Below, one piece after another: positions 37,285 through 47,398 of a DNA stretch of 64,000 bases (positions are counted from its first letter, which is position 1; every line of letters starts with the position of its first letter). Origin of the DNA: Cladophialophora immunda (Eukaryota; Ascomycota; Eurotiomycetes; Chaetothyriales; Herpotrichiellaceae); NCBI RefSeq assembly GCF_000835495.1, contig NW_015622543.1, positions 2,155,849-2,219,848 on the forward strand, in the 5' to 3' direction. The notes below the pieces were generated by a model. That model worked only from the letters and a program-made list of their open reading frames with translations, did no database searches and was not told the DNA's origin. Both the position numbers and the translations under genes were made by a program.

Positions 37285-38325
37285 ATGGCAAAACTCCTGG
37301 TGGTCGTGGGAGCTACTGGCGGCCAAGGCGGATCCGTGATCAAGACCTTGTTGGGGAATTCGGAGTGGCGGCTGCGTGGAATTACTCGTGATCTCAACGG
37401 TGCTCAGGCCAAGCGACTGGCGGCTCAAGGGGCGGAGATGGTGGCCGCTGACCTCGACGACCTGCCGTCGCTGCAAGCTGCCTTTACCGGCGCTCAGGCG
37501 ATCTACGGCGTGACCAATTACCCTGGCTTGCTCTCTGAGATTGGTGTCATTGAAGAAGCCCGTGTGCGGGAGCAGGCTCAAGGAACCAACATTGCACGTG
37601 CCGCCAGTGAGGTTGCCGGGCTGGAGCATTACATCTGGAGTACTCTGCCAGACTCCGAAGCTATCTCTGGCAAGGAGTGGTATATCCCTCACTTCTCTGG
37701 AAAGGGTAGGGTCGACGCGTACATCAAGAACGAACTACCCGCCCTCTTCAGCAAGACCACCCTTCTGACGCTACCCTTGTATGGAGACAACTTCCAGTAT
37801 CCCGTGGTGACACCACGGCCAGTTGTAAGCGAGCTGTCTACTGCCATCTCCGCGAGGAGCTCGACTGCATATGCTGACCCGGCCGAACAGAAGTCTACAG
37901 GGAAACACGTGCACTTGGTGCCCTGGTCTCCCCAATGTCCTGTCACACTTGTAGGCTCTCACAAGGACAATGTCGGCCCCGTCGTCCGGGCCATCCTGCA
38001 GCAGGGACCAACGAAACTTGGCACGCGACACGTTGTGGCAGCTCTAGAAGAGACGACGGCCGAAGGCATGCTGAAAATGTGGAGCGAGGTCACAGGCAAA
38101 GACGCCGTCCACGTTCAAATCTCCATGGCAGACTATGAAAAGCTGTGGCCTGTCTGGGCGACCGAGATGGCAGCTATGTACATGTGGTGGCAGCACGAGG
38201 GCCAGGCTCTTTGGGCGCCACGTGAGACGGAGCTCGTCACACTCGATGATCTCGGTCTGACCAAACAGGATCTGGTTTCGACCAAACAGGCCATGCAAAC
38301 GAAAGATTGGGATGCGCTATGCTAG
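37285..38325 (+). CDS. NmrA-like NAD(P)-binding protein
   Basis: Intronless, 346 aa. It opens with a Rossmann motif VVVGATGGQGGSVIKTLL (about residues 5-23), followed by ITRDLNGAQAKRLAAQGAEMV and the YGVTNY segment typical of the NmrA/HSCARG group of atypical short-chain dehydrogenases. Members bind NAD(P) and act as redox sensors or regulators; others are true reductases. The active-site Tyr/Lys of classical SDRs is not evident. Shared promoter with the BVMO suggests co-expression, and it may monitor the NADP/NADPH ratio during BVMO activity or reduce a pathway intermediate. The ATG at 37285 sits directly before the Rossmann strand. Confidence 0.85.
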   Translation: MAKLLVVVGATGGQGGSVIKTLLGNSEWRLRGITRDLNGAQAKRLAAQGAEMVAADLDDLPSLQAAFTGAQAIYGVTNYPGLLSEIGVIEEARVREQAQGTNIARAASEVAGLEHYIWSTLPDSEAISGKEWYIPHFSGKGRVDAYIKNELPALFSKTTLLTLPLYGDNFQYPVVTPRPVVSELSTAISARSSTAYADPAEQKSTGKHVHLVPWSPQCPVTLVGSHKDNVGPVVRAILQQGPTKLGTRHVVAALEETTAEGMLKMWSEVTGKDAVHVQISMADYEKLWPVWATEMAAMYMWWQHEGQALWAPRETELVTLDDLGLTKQDLVSTKQAMQTKDWDALC

Positions 38326-38808
38326 GGGTCACCGCTTGAGCCTGGGCTCGGGGTTGATGGATTACCGGCTGCACACTGCAGTACTGAGTTCTTTCGGGGC
38401 TTTTGTCAGACTTGGTGCCATACCGTACAGTCCACACATGAGCGGACGTTCCCTAGAACCACGAAGCGTTACCCGCGTGCTCCTAAAGGAGATGTTTCAA
38501 CCAATGCCGACAACGCCTTGATATAGGTTGCAAAAGAGTTAAGGGGAGAAAGGGAGCATGGAGCGGAAAGGGGCTAGGGAGAGTGGTATGAAGTGTTTAT
38601 ATCCAGAATACGTCACAATCACCGACCAGGACGATAGTGAGAGTTCTCAGTGCATCGCATTTCAACCCCACGATCTGTCACATCTACTTCAAGAGTCCCG
38701 CAAGAAAAAATGACTATCAGTGGATAGCAAGCGTCACAATAAAGGATCTCGTTGGCAGACTTTCATATCTTGTCATTGGAGCACTGCGTGTATTACTCAG
38801 CAACATCA
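38326..38808. other. Convergent intergenic region
   Basis: Between the 3' ends of the NmrA-like gene and the zinc ADH. Nothing else recognised. Confidence 0.55.
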
Positions 38809-40173
38809 TCAGCCTGGAAGCATTACCATTCTTCCCACTATCTTTCCATTGTGAAGGTCGTCCAGGATGGCCGGAAAGTCTTCCATCTTGCCCTTCGTGA
38901 CTTGGGGAACTAGTACACCCCTTTGGATCAGATTTAGACAGTCCTTGATGTTTTCAATCGTGCCTCCATAGCTTCCTAAGATGTTTAACTGCTTCCGTAC
39001 GATCGTGCCTGTCACCAACGAAAGCTCCGGGCCGAGAAGGCCGACGACCACTACCGTGCCTGCCTTGCGAACTGGATTACAAAAGGCTTGTCAGCAGCGT
39101 CCACGGCAACGACGATGGTGGTCAGGTTAGAAAAATCGCAACAGGAAATGGGCATTATGGAGTTTACCATACCGCTGGCCACAGCAGTCTCAAAGGTCTG
39201 TTTCGTGCCGCAGAAGTCGATGGCCGAATCAATTATGACCCCTTTGTCCCGAATCCACTCGCTCGGGTTGGGTGTGTCCGCTGGGATAATATCATGGTTT
39301 TGGACACCGACCTTTTCCGCCTCGTCGAGCACCACTTGTCGCTGGTCCGTCACAATGACCCGAGCACCCTTACTCAGGGCGATCTGCAACGCATTAAAGC
39401 CCAAGCCCCCCAGCCCGACGATCAAAACGGTGTCGCCTCTTTTGACTCGAACACGGTCCACGACGGCATGGTGTGCGGTCATGCAGGCATCAGTCGCCAC
39501 TGCACCGGCTTCGAAGCTCACCCCTGGCGGTAGGGGGACCGCTGCCCGCTCTGGAACCACGGCGTAATCGGCGAAAAAGCCATCGTGGCCACCTCCATAG
39601 TGAGGGCCTTGGTGGCAGATTTGTGGAACTCCTCGCGAACATTCGGGACAGGTCGAGCCGCCACACCCTGGCACACACATTATGGCCACCTTGTCACCTG
39701 GTTTGAAACTCTTCACTGCTGCTCCGCATGCTACGATTTGACCGCAACCTTCATGGCCCTACATGGGCCATAAGAAATGAACATAAGAAATGCGATGTCC
39801 TCCTTGTGGTAACCACAACTGACTGACTTACCATAGTGAAATTGGGCTTCCAGCCCAGAAATTCGGGCGGCAGCGCTTCCATCTGCTTCAATGCGTAGTC
39901 ACTGTGACATACTATAGCAGAGTAATATGAAGCTTAGCGGCTCCGTCAAAGTCTCAGACGCAAAAGGAGGTCTTACCACCTGCTGCCTCGATCTTGACCA
40001 GTATTTCGGCTTCATTTGGAGTCGGCACCAACACCTCCAGACGAAGCTGGTAAGATTCGTCCATTAGAACAGTGCTTGCACAAGTTCTTAATTTCACTGG
40101 GCCTCACCAGTTCCTTGCTGGGAAGATGTTTCTGCCAGGCAGCCATCGTTTTGGGCAGAGTTACTGTCGCCAT
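38809..40173 (-). CDS. Zinc-dependent alcohol dehydrogenase (MDR), cluster copy 1
   Basis: Five exons: 40173-40108, 40046-39977, 39911-39832, 39758-39173 and 39071-38809 (354 aa). The last intron is not marked by a stop at its start; I placed it at 39172-39072 because CAG at 39074-39072 restores frame and gives the family-typical TFETAVASVRKAGTVVVVG spacing. Catalytic zinc ligands: Cys47-His48 (VCHSD) and GHE at residues 73-75. The structural zinc loop CGGSTCPECSRGVPQIC is present. NAD(P) site VGLGGLGFNALQ. Reaction: interconversion of a primary or secondary alcohol and its carbonyl. In the cluster it could oxidise the starting alcohol to a ketone or the hydroxyacid to an aldehyde. Confidence 0.88.
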
Positions 40174-40818
40174 GGTGAATGTGTGTAAAAGAGTCCTTAC
40201 TTGCCTCTCCAGAAGCGCGGCAGAGCCAGATGTCAAAAGTCAGATAATTTGCGCAAGGACGCAGGAAATCACAGAATTACAATACTAATAGGTAGGACGT
40301 TCAGACGTTATGTCAATCGTCGATTGTTTGCTCTGCCAGAAAGGTTCCCACCCCCGCAAAGGCGACTCGACCCTTCTCCAGGATCGGTACAACATGGCAC
40401 TAGTCCCAATCGCGGCCGGGCCGTGATTTCGACCACAAGCCAAATCTCGGCCCAGCCTTGCTGAATCACTCTTCGGCCGGCTGTTGTAGCTCTTGGGAGC
40501 CACTGCGCTTTGTCTCGCAGGAACGGGCGAATGACGAATGGGTTCGTGTGCTGGATATCTTAAAATCCCGGTCAGACTAGCTTTGACTCGGGTATATGGC
40601 CGGCGATACCAGCTCTAATGGCCCGGAGCAATATTATTCCGTACTACAAGGTACATTAGGCATACCTCGGGATCCACCTTTCGAGTAAGTACTCTCGACG
40701 AACCTGCCAGTGGAGCTAGGAATCTATTATATACTGCCTAAAGAGGTTAGATATATGCTAAGAATGCTAAGCTGGTCAAGTACAATTTCCGGCGCGACAT
40801 GGTCCTTCATCCTTCATC
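40174..40818. promoter_or_regulatory. Promoter region of zinc ADH 1
   Basis: Non-coding; holds the CGGGCCG motif at 40417-40423, 244 bp upstream of the ATG. The 3' flank of the enoyl-reductase-like gene is at its right end. Confidence 0.5.
40417..40423 (-). promoter_or_regulatory. CGGCCCG motif (reverse) upstream of zinc ADH 1
   Basis: Reverse-strand copy of the shared 7-mer, in a CG-rich block with further CGGCC half sites nearby (40411-40416 and about 40475). Confidence 0.35.
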
Positions 40819-41949
40819 TTATACTGTGTACACCAATTTCTTGCCACTGACCTTGCCGGCTCTCATTAATTCAAGCCCGTTGAGGACATTTTCCAAGCCG
40901 TGCTCCACCTGGCGTGGGTGAGGCTTCAGCAGGCCCTTCTGCAACAGCTCCTCGACCAGCAGCATCCAGTCCGAGACGAAGTCGAAATCGCGCTGAGAAG
41001 GTGGAAACTCGATCTTGGCCTTCTTGACGCGTTCCCCGACGGACAGGTAGGCGAGCGGGTAGATCTTCTCCGCATCATCTCGCGGCGGGAATTTTGTGCC
41101 CAGGAGGATATAGGCCCACAGGCCTCCGGATGCGATCACCTGGCCACAAATCTCTGCCGTCTCGGTCGTCGATATCGTGTCGAAAACGTATTTGAGTTCC
41201 CTGTCGGGGCCAATGTACGTCTTTATCTGATCGACACAATCGGCGTCTTTGTAATCAAAAGCCGCCGCGGCGCCGAGAGACTTGACAAAGGCGAAGTTGT
41301 GGCGCGAGCAGACTGTGATGGGTACGAGCCCGGCACTATTAGAAAAGACGTCAGCGCTCCCACCTATCATCAAGAAAGGGCATGTCTGGTAAACATGTTG
41401 GAAGACTGGTTGACGAACTCACAGTTTGGCAAACTGAATGGCCATGCTGCCGGTCGCGGAGCTTCCACCGTAGATCAGGATGAGATCTTCCGTCGCTGGC
41501 GCCTTGGGCTCGGCCGTGGGGCGGCGCAATCCCATCTGCATGAACATAGCCTGCCCGACGGTGATGACGCCAACGCCCAGGGTGGCAGCCTCCTCGAACG
41601 ACATGCTCTCGGGGAATCGCAGTCCAATGTCGGCTTTGACCACGATCTGCTCCGCGAAAGCACCGTCTTCGGGTTCCAGCTCGTTGCCCCCATGGACAAA
41701 CCCGCAGATGCGATCGCCCACTTTCCATTCTTTTGAATAACCAGAACCCAGCTTGCTCACCACCCCGGCAAAGTCGCAACCTGCCAGCACACCCTTATTG
41801 TTCCAAGTATCAATGTGCTTGTGATCGGTCGGGTTCATCGCCACGGTCTTGACTTCGACCTGCAAATATCCCGGCCGTAGCCGAGGGGCTGGACGATCTG
41901 TGACGAAAGTCGCCTTGCCAGTCTGACCGGCGTGGACGATGGCCTTCAT
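40819..41949 (-). CDS. Zinc-free MDR oxidoreductase, enoyl-reductase-like
   Basis: Two exons: 41949-41423 and 41335-40819 (347 aa), joined in phase 2 through an 87-nt intron to give QFAKLAGLVPITVCS. It begins at the ATG followed by KAIVHAG. It has the MDR fold with the NPTDHKHIDTW segment and the GCDFAGVV motif, but no structural-zinc cysteine loop, and the nucleotide site is IYGGSSATGSMAIQFAKL. This pattern matches the fungal trans-enoyl reductase (LovC/ToxD-like) and quinone oxidoreductase group. Such proteins often partner a polyketide synthase, but none is present here. It may reduce an alpha,beta-unsaturated ketone before the BVMO step. Divergent with the ALDH. Confidence 0.85.
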
Positions 41950-42720
41950 TGTGTTGAAGACGGGAAGCGGTTTCTGAATGGACAAGGTCTGTAGATTCAC
42001 CAGCTCAGGCGCATTTCTCACTCTCTGGGGGCTGGAGGAGGATCGAAGCCTATGGGTAAGCTCGCAGGACACTGTCCTGGGTGCGATACTTACGTATCAA
42101 GCGAGATGTAGCAGTCACAGAATCGCCCCGGGACCCTGTCGCGTGTCATCCGGATGTGTTATCAACTCTCCCTTGCAAGACGATCAATCCGGCTGACAGT
42201 TTAGAAATCAAAGAATCCATGTCAGTCTAAGGCGTGTGCGCAAAGTCTTCGGGCCCGTGGCACAATACCATCTAGAGAGCTTCCCCTAGACGGGGACAGG
42301 GCCAAGCAGGGTGCAGTACTTGCAAATCGGCACATAGTTGTGGGTCAATCTCGGTATACCGAAACCCACTGCCGGGCCAGTGCCGGTCCAAACGAGTCTC
42401 CGCCACCGACAACCGAGAAGCTTGCGAGGACTGCCACGGACTTGCGACGCCAGACATCATCCATGGAACTTGTCGGGGCCTCTGGTGGTGCGACTCCAGG
42501 TGCTGTGTATATCTCAGAAATATAACGTTGTGCAAGGCTGACAAATTCCAAGGCACCTGGAGTGTTGCTGTTCAGAGCACAAATTCAGAGCCCCGGTACA
42601 CGAGTGAGTTTTCGTCCTGGCTCGGCGCGGGTTATAAATCCTCATTCAACAACAGCGTCGAGTATCAGCGTGTGCCAGCAGTGACTGACTCCTCCTTTTG
42701 ACGCGAACAGGAACGACGCC
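41950..42720. promoter_or_regulatory. Divergent promoter (enoyl-reductase-like / ALDH)
   Basis: 771 bp. It contains the perfect palindrome TCGGTATACCGA at 42351-42362, i.e. CGG-N4-CCG, and the palindrome CGGGCCCG at 42250-42257. Both are plausible Zn2Cys6 dimer sites. Confidence 0.5.
42351..42362. promoter_or_regulatory. 12-bp palindrome, CGG-N4-CCG
   Basis: Perfect inverted repeat TCGGTATACCGA, flanked by a looser GTGGGT...ACCCAC pair. The form is that of a binuclear zinc cluster dimer operator. Confidence 0.4.
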
Positions 42721-44331
42721 ATGGCTTCCAAATTCGAAAATCGGCTTTTTGTTGATGGCGAATTTACGGCGGCTCGATCGGGCAAGACATTCGACATCTT
42801 CAATCCCGCGACAACCCAGAAACTAGGCTCTGTGTGCGAGGCAAGTGTCGAGGATGTGGATGCTGCTGTCGAAGCTGCCACACGGGCCTTTGAGTCCTGG
42901 TCTGAACTCCCTGGCGCCAAACGAGGTGACTGGCTTAACCGTCTGGCTGACAAGCTTGCGGAGAATGTCGAGGAGATGTCGCACCTTGAGGCAATCACGA
43001 TGGGCAGACCGGTCCATAATGACTTCGTATGAGGCCTTTCCTTCGTTCCCCATGTTTGACCAATTATGTGCCCCAGCGTTAGCTGACCACTCGGTTGAAT
43101 TGCCAGATTATCCCGCGGGGGATCGATATTATACGATACTTTGCCAATCGAGCATCCGACATACAGGGCGAAACGTCGTTGAGCGACCCATCGCTGTTTG
43201 GGATGACAATCTGCCAGCCATTTGGCGTCACAGGCGCCATAATTCCCTGGAACACGCCCATACTCATGCTCGCCATGAAAATCGGCCCGGCGCTAGCCTC
43301 AGGAAACACGATGGTGCTCAAGACATCCGAGAAGAGCCCACTGTCGTGCCTCGTCGTTGCGAGATGCATGAAGGAGATCGGCTTTCCCCGGGGTGTGCTC
43401 AATATCCTGAGTGGCTTTGGCCGGCCCTGTGGCGAAGCCATCGCGAAGCATATGGACATCCGTAAATTGGCCTTCACAGGTTCCACGGCCACTGGCAAGG
43501 CCATCAAAAAGGTGGCCGCCGAGAGCAACCTCAAGAACGTCACCGTGGAGCTAGGCGGCAAATCGCCGCTGATCATTTTCGAAGATGCAGACTTGGCCCA
43601 AGCGGCGGCCGACGCTGCCTTTAGCATTACGGTGGTATCTGGACAGGCTTGCATGGCAAATTCCAGAGTGTATGTTGAAGAAAGTCGCGCACGGGAGTTT
43701 CTAGATCTCGTAAGTCCCCGTACCCCTTTTCCCCTCCGGTCCGCGAACGCCGGAGGGTGACGAAAGTATGTATCGAGCTGACACAGGTTTTCCGCCAAAG
43801 ATCAAAGCGGAAATCAACAAGATAGGAACCAGTGGCGATCCTCTCGCAACCGGCACGCTCCGAGGCCCTCAAGCCGACCGCGTCCAGTATGAGCGGATTC
43901 TAAGCTTCCTCGATCTGGCGCGAGAAGAGAAGCTGGAGGTGGCACTTGGCGGCGACCGAGAGAACAAGACGGGATACTACATTCAGCCCACGGTCATCTA
44001 CAACGCGCCCGACCAGAGTCGACTGGTCAAGGAGGAGATTTTCGGGCCGGTGCTGTGCCTCTTCACATTCACCGATGAGGCCGAGGTGCTGCGCCGAGCC
44101 AACGACACGGAATACGGTCTCTACGCCAGCGTCTACACGAGGGACATCAAGCGGGCGCTGAGGGTTTCGAAGAAGCTGCAAGCCGGGACAGTAGGCGTCA
44201 ACGTCACCAGCCCTACGACATCGCTTGATTTGCCCTTTGGAGGATGGAAAGAAAGCGGCGAGGGCAGGGAGCTCGGAAAACACGCGTTGGACAGTTGGAC
44301 CGAAGTGAAGACGGTTTTGATACGAATGTGA
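42721..44331 (+). CDS. Aldehyde dehydrogenase (NAD(P)+)
   Basis: Three exons: 42721-43026, 43107-43709 and 43801-44331 (479 aa). Oxidises an aldehyde to the carboxylic acid. Catalytic residues: Asn151 (PWNT), Glu250 (VTVELGGKSP) and nucleophile Cys284 (SGQACMANSR). FTGST at 224-228 begins the NAD(P) loop, and the C-terminal LPFGGWKESGEGRELG is family-typical. The exon 2/3 join uses an AAAG acceptor, less common than CAG, chosen because it is the only one keeping frame. In the proposed route it would convert the omega-oxo acid to a dicarboxylic acid. No targeting signal seen. Confidence 0.9.
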
Positions 44332-44436
44332 AAGGGACAGGCCACTCAGGCGCGAGAGACGGTCACTGTGCCGCGTTTCTCGAGACCAAACTACTGCAAC
44401 GCATCTCAACCCGCCCTTTTATGCTCCAGCCCCGGA

Positions 44437-44937
44437 TCATTCTTGGGGATATTCTCCCGCTTGTCTTAATTGTTGAAATAGCTCGGAGGCGACGGCCAAG
44501 GCGTCTCGTCCCGCTGGTACGCCGCAATAAATCATCGCGTGCCTGCATGCCTCAGCAACCTGCTCCTCGGTAAAGCCATTGTTCACTGCTGCCCGGATGT
44601 GGATGCGCAGCTCTGGCGCTCGACCCAGGGCAATCAGCATGCCGAGATTCATCATGACCCTCTGCTGAAAGTCGAGGCCTGGTCGTGAGTAGGCGCTGAA
44701 GCATACTTCGTGGATGTAGTCCATCCTGGTTTGCGTGAAGTGGTCGTCCTTCTGCCATATTCATGGAACGTCAGCCACGCCTCCTCTCTCTCAAAAGTCC
44801 GTCGATGGACCCAAATTTGAGGAAGCTCAAGCCTGGTCGACTGGAAGTGGTCCACCCACCATGTTGGCGACAATCCCGTCATAAAATTGCTGTCGGTGGC
44901 ACCAGACCAGATGAGTAAGTCGGCAGGCAGCTTCCAT
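44437..44937 (-). CDS. Carboxymuconolactone decarboxylase (CMD)-like small protein
   Basis: Two exons: 44937-44860 and 44751-44437 (130 aa), the usual size of the family. The C-terminal part is diagnostic: RPGLDFQQRVMMNLGMLIALGRAPELRIHIRAAVNNGFTEEQVAEACRHAMIYCGVPAGRDAL. The conserved His in HIRAA is present. There is a single Cys (IYCGVP) in place of the CxxC of AhpD peroxidases, so decarboxylase or isomerase-type chemistry is more likely than peroxidase. The first exon is short and its start is less certain than the rest. It converges on the ALDH and diverges from the second ADH. Its role in a ketone pathway is not known. Confidence 0.8.
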
Positions 44938-45535
44938 TATATCAGGCTGTGTCAGAACCCGCAAAGCTGGGTGTCGAGAATATTTGGACCTTACTGCATC
45001 CGTTCGTCAAAGCATCGAGGCCAAAGCCACGGAACTTGCCACCAAACGTTCGCGCCATTCCCACCGGGCCGAACGATGTCAGTCCGGTACAGTACAACAC
45101 TTGATCAAATCATAAGCCAAGACCGATTCTGCCGGAACTTGGTTGGAGAATGCGCCAGGTGTGCAATCGAAGCGGCCGGCTTAAGCACTCAGCATGCAGG
45201 CTCAAGGCGTTTGTCGTCTCGCGTAGCTGTGCCATCCGGACAACCTCGACTTGTCCGTGCAGCACAGCGAGCTCTACGCCATTGCAGTCGTCGAATATAC
45301 CAAGCGAGCCGATCCACCTTGTCTCGGTCCATAGTCACCACGGCACGTGAGATAGTCGTGATCAGCATCCATGACAGGCGTTGAGGAGGACAAGCGATCG
45401 CACAATTAGCGGAATTTCCCGTTTCTCTTTCTCGAGAGACGTCGACGACCATCTACCAAACGTGAGCATCCATCGATCATGGGCGAGGCGGCTCTAAACG
45501 TGCAAGGAATGGGTTGCAACCATGTGCCACCCGTT
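44938..45535. promoter_or_regulatory. Divergent promoter (CMD-like / zinc ADH 2)
   Basis: About 600 bp; holds CGGGCCG at 45065-45071 and a CGGCCGG block near 45171. No supported ORF. Confidence 0.45.
45065..45071 (-). promoter_or_regulatory. CGGCCCG motif (reverse), CMD/ADH2 promoter
   Basis: Copy of the shared 7-mer, 128 bp upstream of the CMD-like start and about 470 bp upstream of ADH 2. Confidence 0.35.
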
Positions 45536-46682
45536 ATGCAAGCGGTCCAGGTTATCGGTGAGTCATGCTTGATCTTGCACAGGCTTCAAGAGAGGTGACA
45601 GGACGATGACAGCGTTGAACAAGCCATACGAAGTTCGCGAGGTACAGACGCCGTGTGTATTGAGACCGTATGACTTATTGGTCAAGACGGTGGCGGCATC
45701 ATTATGCCATACAGACCTCATGGTTCTTGAGGGGCTATTTCCTCTCAATCTGCCTCTCACGGCTTCACATGAAGGGACGGGCATCGTGGCAGCTGTGGGC
45801 TCGGCCGTGACCAACTTCACGGTGGGCGATCGAGTGATGAGTGGGCAGCCCATCAATCCTTGTGGCCAGTGCGAAGACTGCCTTGGCCCGGAAGACCGCC
45901 GCCAATACTGTACACACACTGAAGGAGCCCTTGGTGTCGGGCTGGACGGCGCCTTTGCCGACTATCACATCACAGACAGTAGAATGGCCTGCTTGTTGCC
46001 GGATAATATCGATTTTGCAGACGGCGCCACCCTCGCGTGCGCCGGCAGAACCGTGTACCGTGCCATCGAGATAAGCGGGGTTCAGCCTGGTCAGTTCGTC
46101 GCCATTGTTGGGGCGGGTGGTGGTCTCGGCCATTTAGGCATTCAGTTCGCTCTCGCCAAGGGTATCGAGGTGATAGCGATCGATGCGCGGGACAAAGCTT
46201 TGGAGCTGTGCAGACAAACTGGTGCAAAGCACGTCGTTGATGCTCGAGAAGGCCAAGGAATGGTGGTGTCGCAGGTTCGCGCGATTACAGGTGGCCCTGG
46301 TGCCGACAGTACGATCAACCTGAGTGGCCATCCGACCGCTCTTGTTTCAGCCTGCGCCGTGACTCGTGCTCATGGAACCGTGACACAAGTGGCGGGGCCT
46401 GATCTTACCTCGATCTCCATCTTTGACCTGGTGTTTCGAGACATCAAGGTCCAGGGTACGATGCTTGCTGGCCGTCACTGTTCTCTTGAAATGCTTGCAG
46501 AGTATGGGAGGCATGGCATCAAGGTCCATACCAACATGTTCTATGGGCTAGATCAAGTACCGACAATGGTCGACGCATTCCGGTCAGGGAAATTGAAGGG
46601 TAAAGCGGTATGTATTGTCGATAGAGAGGCATTCGAACGTGACCGCGGTAGCCACGGCAAAAGAGGACGAATGCCGCTTTAA
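45536..46682 (+). CDS. Zinc alcohol dehydrogenase (yeast-type), cluster copy 2
   Basis: Two exons: 45536-45557 and 45613-46682 (363 aa). The 55-nt intron (GTGAGT..GATGACAG) joins MQAVQVI to ALNKPYEVREV in phase 1, giving the standard N-terminus of yeast-type ADHs. Upstream in-frame ATGs from 45479 are possible but add an unconserved leader. Zinc ligands: the SLCHTD Cys, SHEG (usually GHEG, so one residue differs) and a complete four-Cys structural loop CGQCEDCLGPEDRRQYC. NAD site VGAGGGLGHLGIQ. The C-terminus is extended by a basic tail (HGKRGRMPL). Likely oxidises the primary alcohol of a hydroxyacid, or an alcohol substrate, to the aldehyde for the neighbouring ALDH. Confidence 0.88.
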
Positions 46683-46764
46683 ATTACTCATATCGCCATA
46701 GCGACAGCTTTGAACACTGGCTTTAGAGAGACACAAAGAATACTTACAGGCAACTATCTACTGT

Positions 46765-47398
46765 CTAAGCAGTTTGTAAGCTATGTACGGGGCTATAGAG
46801 AAAGACACCCCTGGCATTCACCTAGGCCCATGTTTAGTAAAACGGTCATCTTGTACGCGGCAGCAACCCGAGCTACCTACGCTCATCACCTTGTCCCAGT
46901 CCTCCACTGAAGCATTGCGCAGCGCCTTCACTCCAAGAATACCAGCATTGGAAATCATGGCCTGTTTCGTGGATTAACTGAGAACGTGGCAGTTAGGCTT
47001 TGGTCGATAAAGTCACACGCACATCAAGTCCACCTAATTCCCTCACAGTGGACGCCACGGCCGCGCAGACATCTTCTTCTCGACTCACATCTCCTGGAAT
47101 GTAGATCGAGCGCCTGCCTGAATATTCTTGTTAAGCCAGGACATGTGCAACCTTCGAATGGTAATCTGGAGATGTGTACAGGGTCCAACACACCTCTGCC
47201 CTCGATTTCAGATTGCAGAGCTATTAAAGCATCGTGTTGGGTCGAGATATCGTTGACCTAGCGGCGATCGGTTCGTCCATGCCCAAAAACAGCGCCAACA
47301 AACGTTGCTAACAGCCACATCAAAGCCATCGGTCGCCAATTGCAGCGCGATGGCCCTGCCAATCTCTTGGGCAGCCCTGTGACGATTGCGACAGGCAT
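46765..47398 (-). pseudogene. Short-chain dehydrogenase pseudogene, frameshifted and 3'-truncated
   Basis: Starts at the ATG at 47398 with MPVAIVTG. One missing G near 47375 then shifts the frame; the next frame continues as AAQEIGRAIALQLATDGFDVAVSN. Introns remain recognisable: GTTTGT..CTAG, then exon DISTQHDALIALQSEIEGRG, then GTGTGT..TTCAG, exon RRSIYIPGDVSREEDVCAAV..ELGGLD, then exon MISNAGILGVKALRNASVEDWDKVMS, then GTAGGT..CCTAG with an ACTAAAC branch site, and VNARGVFLYS. A TAG follows at about 46765, and the catalytic Tyr/Lys half is gone. The break lies about 80 bp past the 3' end of ADH 2, suggesting a rearrangement joint. Recent decay, since splice sites are intact. Confidence 0.75.

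Noticed and set aside
39051..39172. Apparent frameshift and stop in zinc ADH 1 near 39051
   Set aside because: Explained by an intron (39172-39072) whose start has no stop codon; splicing restores frame and the conserved VRKAGTVVVVG segment.
45558..45582. A 25-nt GTGAGT..CACAG segment in ADH 2 that looked like a micro-intron
   Set aside because: Using the next frame-compatible acceptor (CAG at 45610-45612) gives a normal 55-nt intron and a better N-terminus (MQAVQVI joined to ALNKPYEV).
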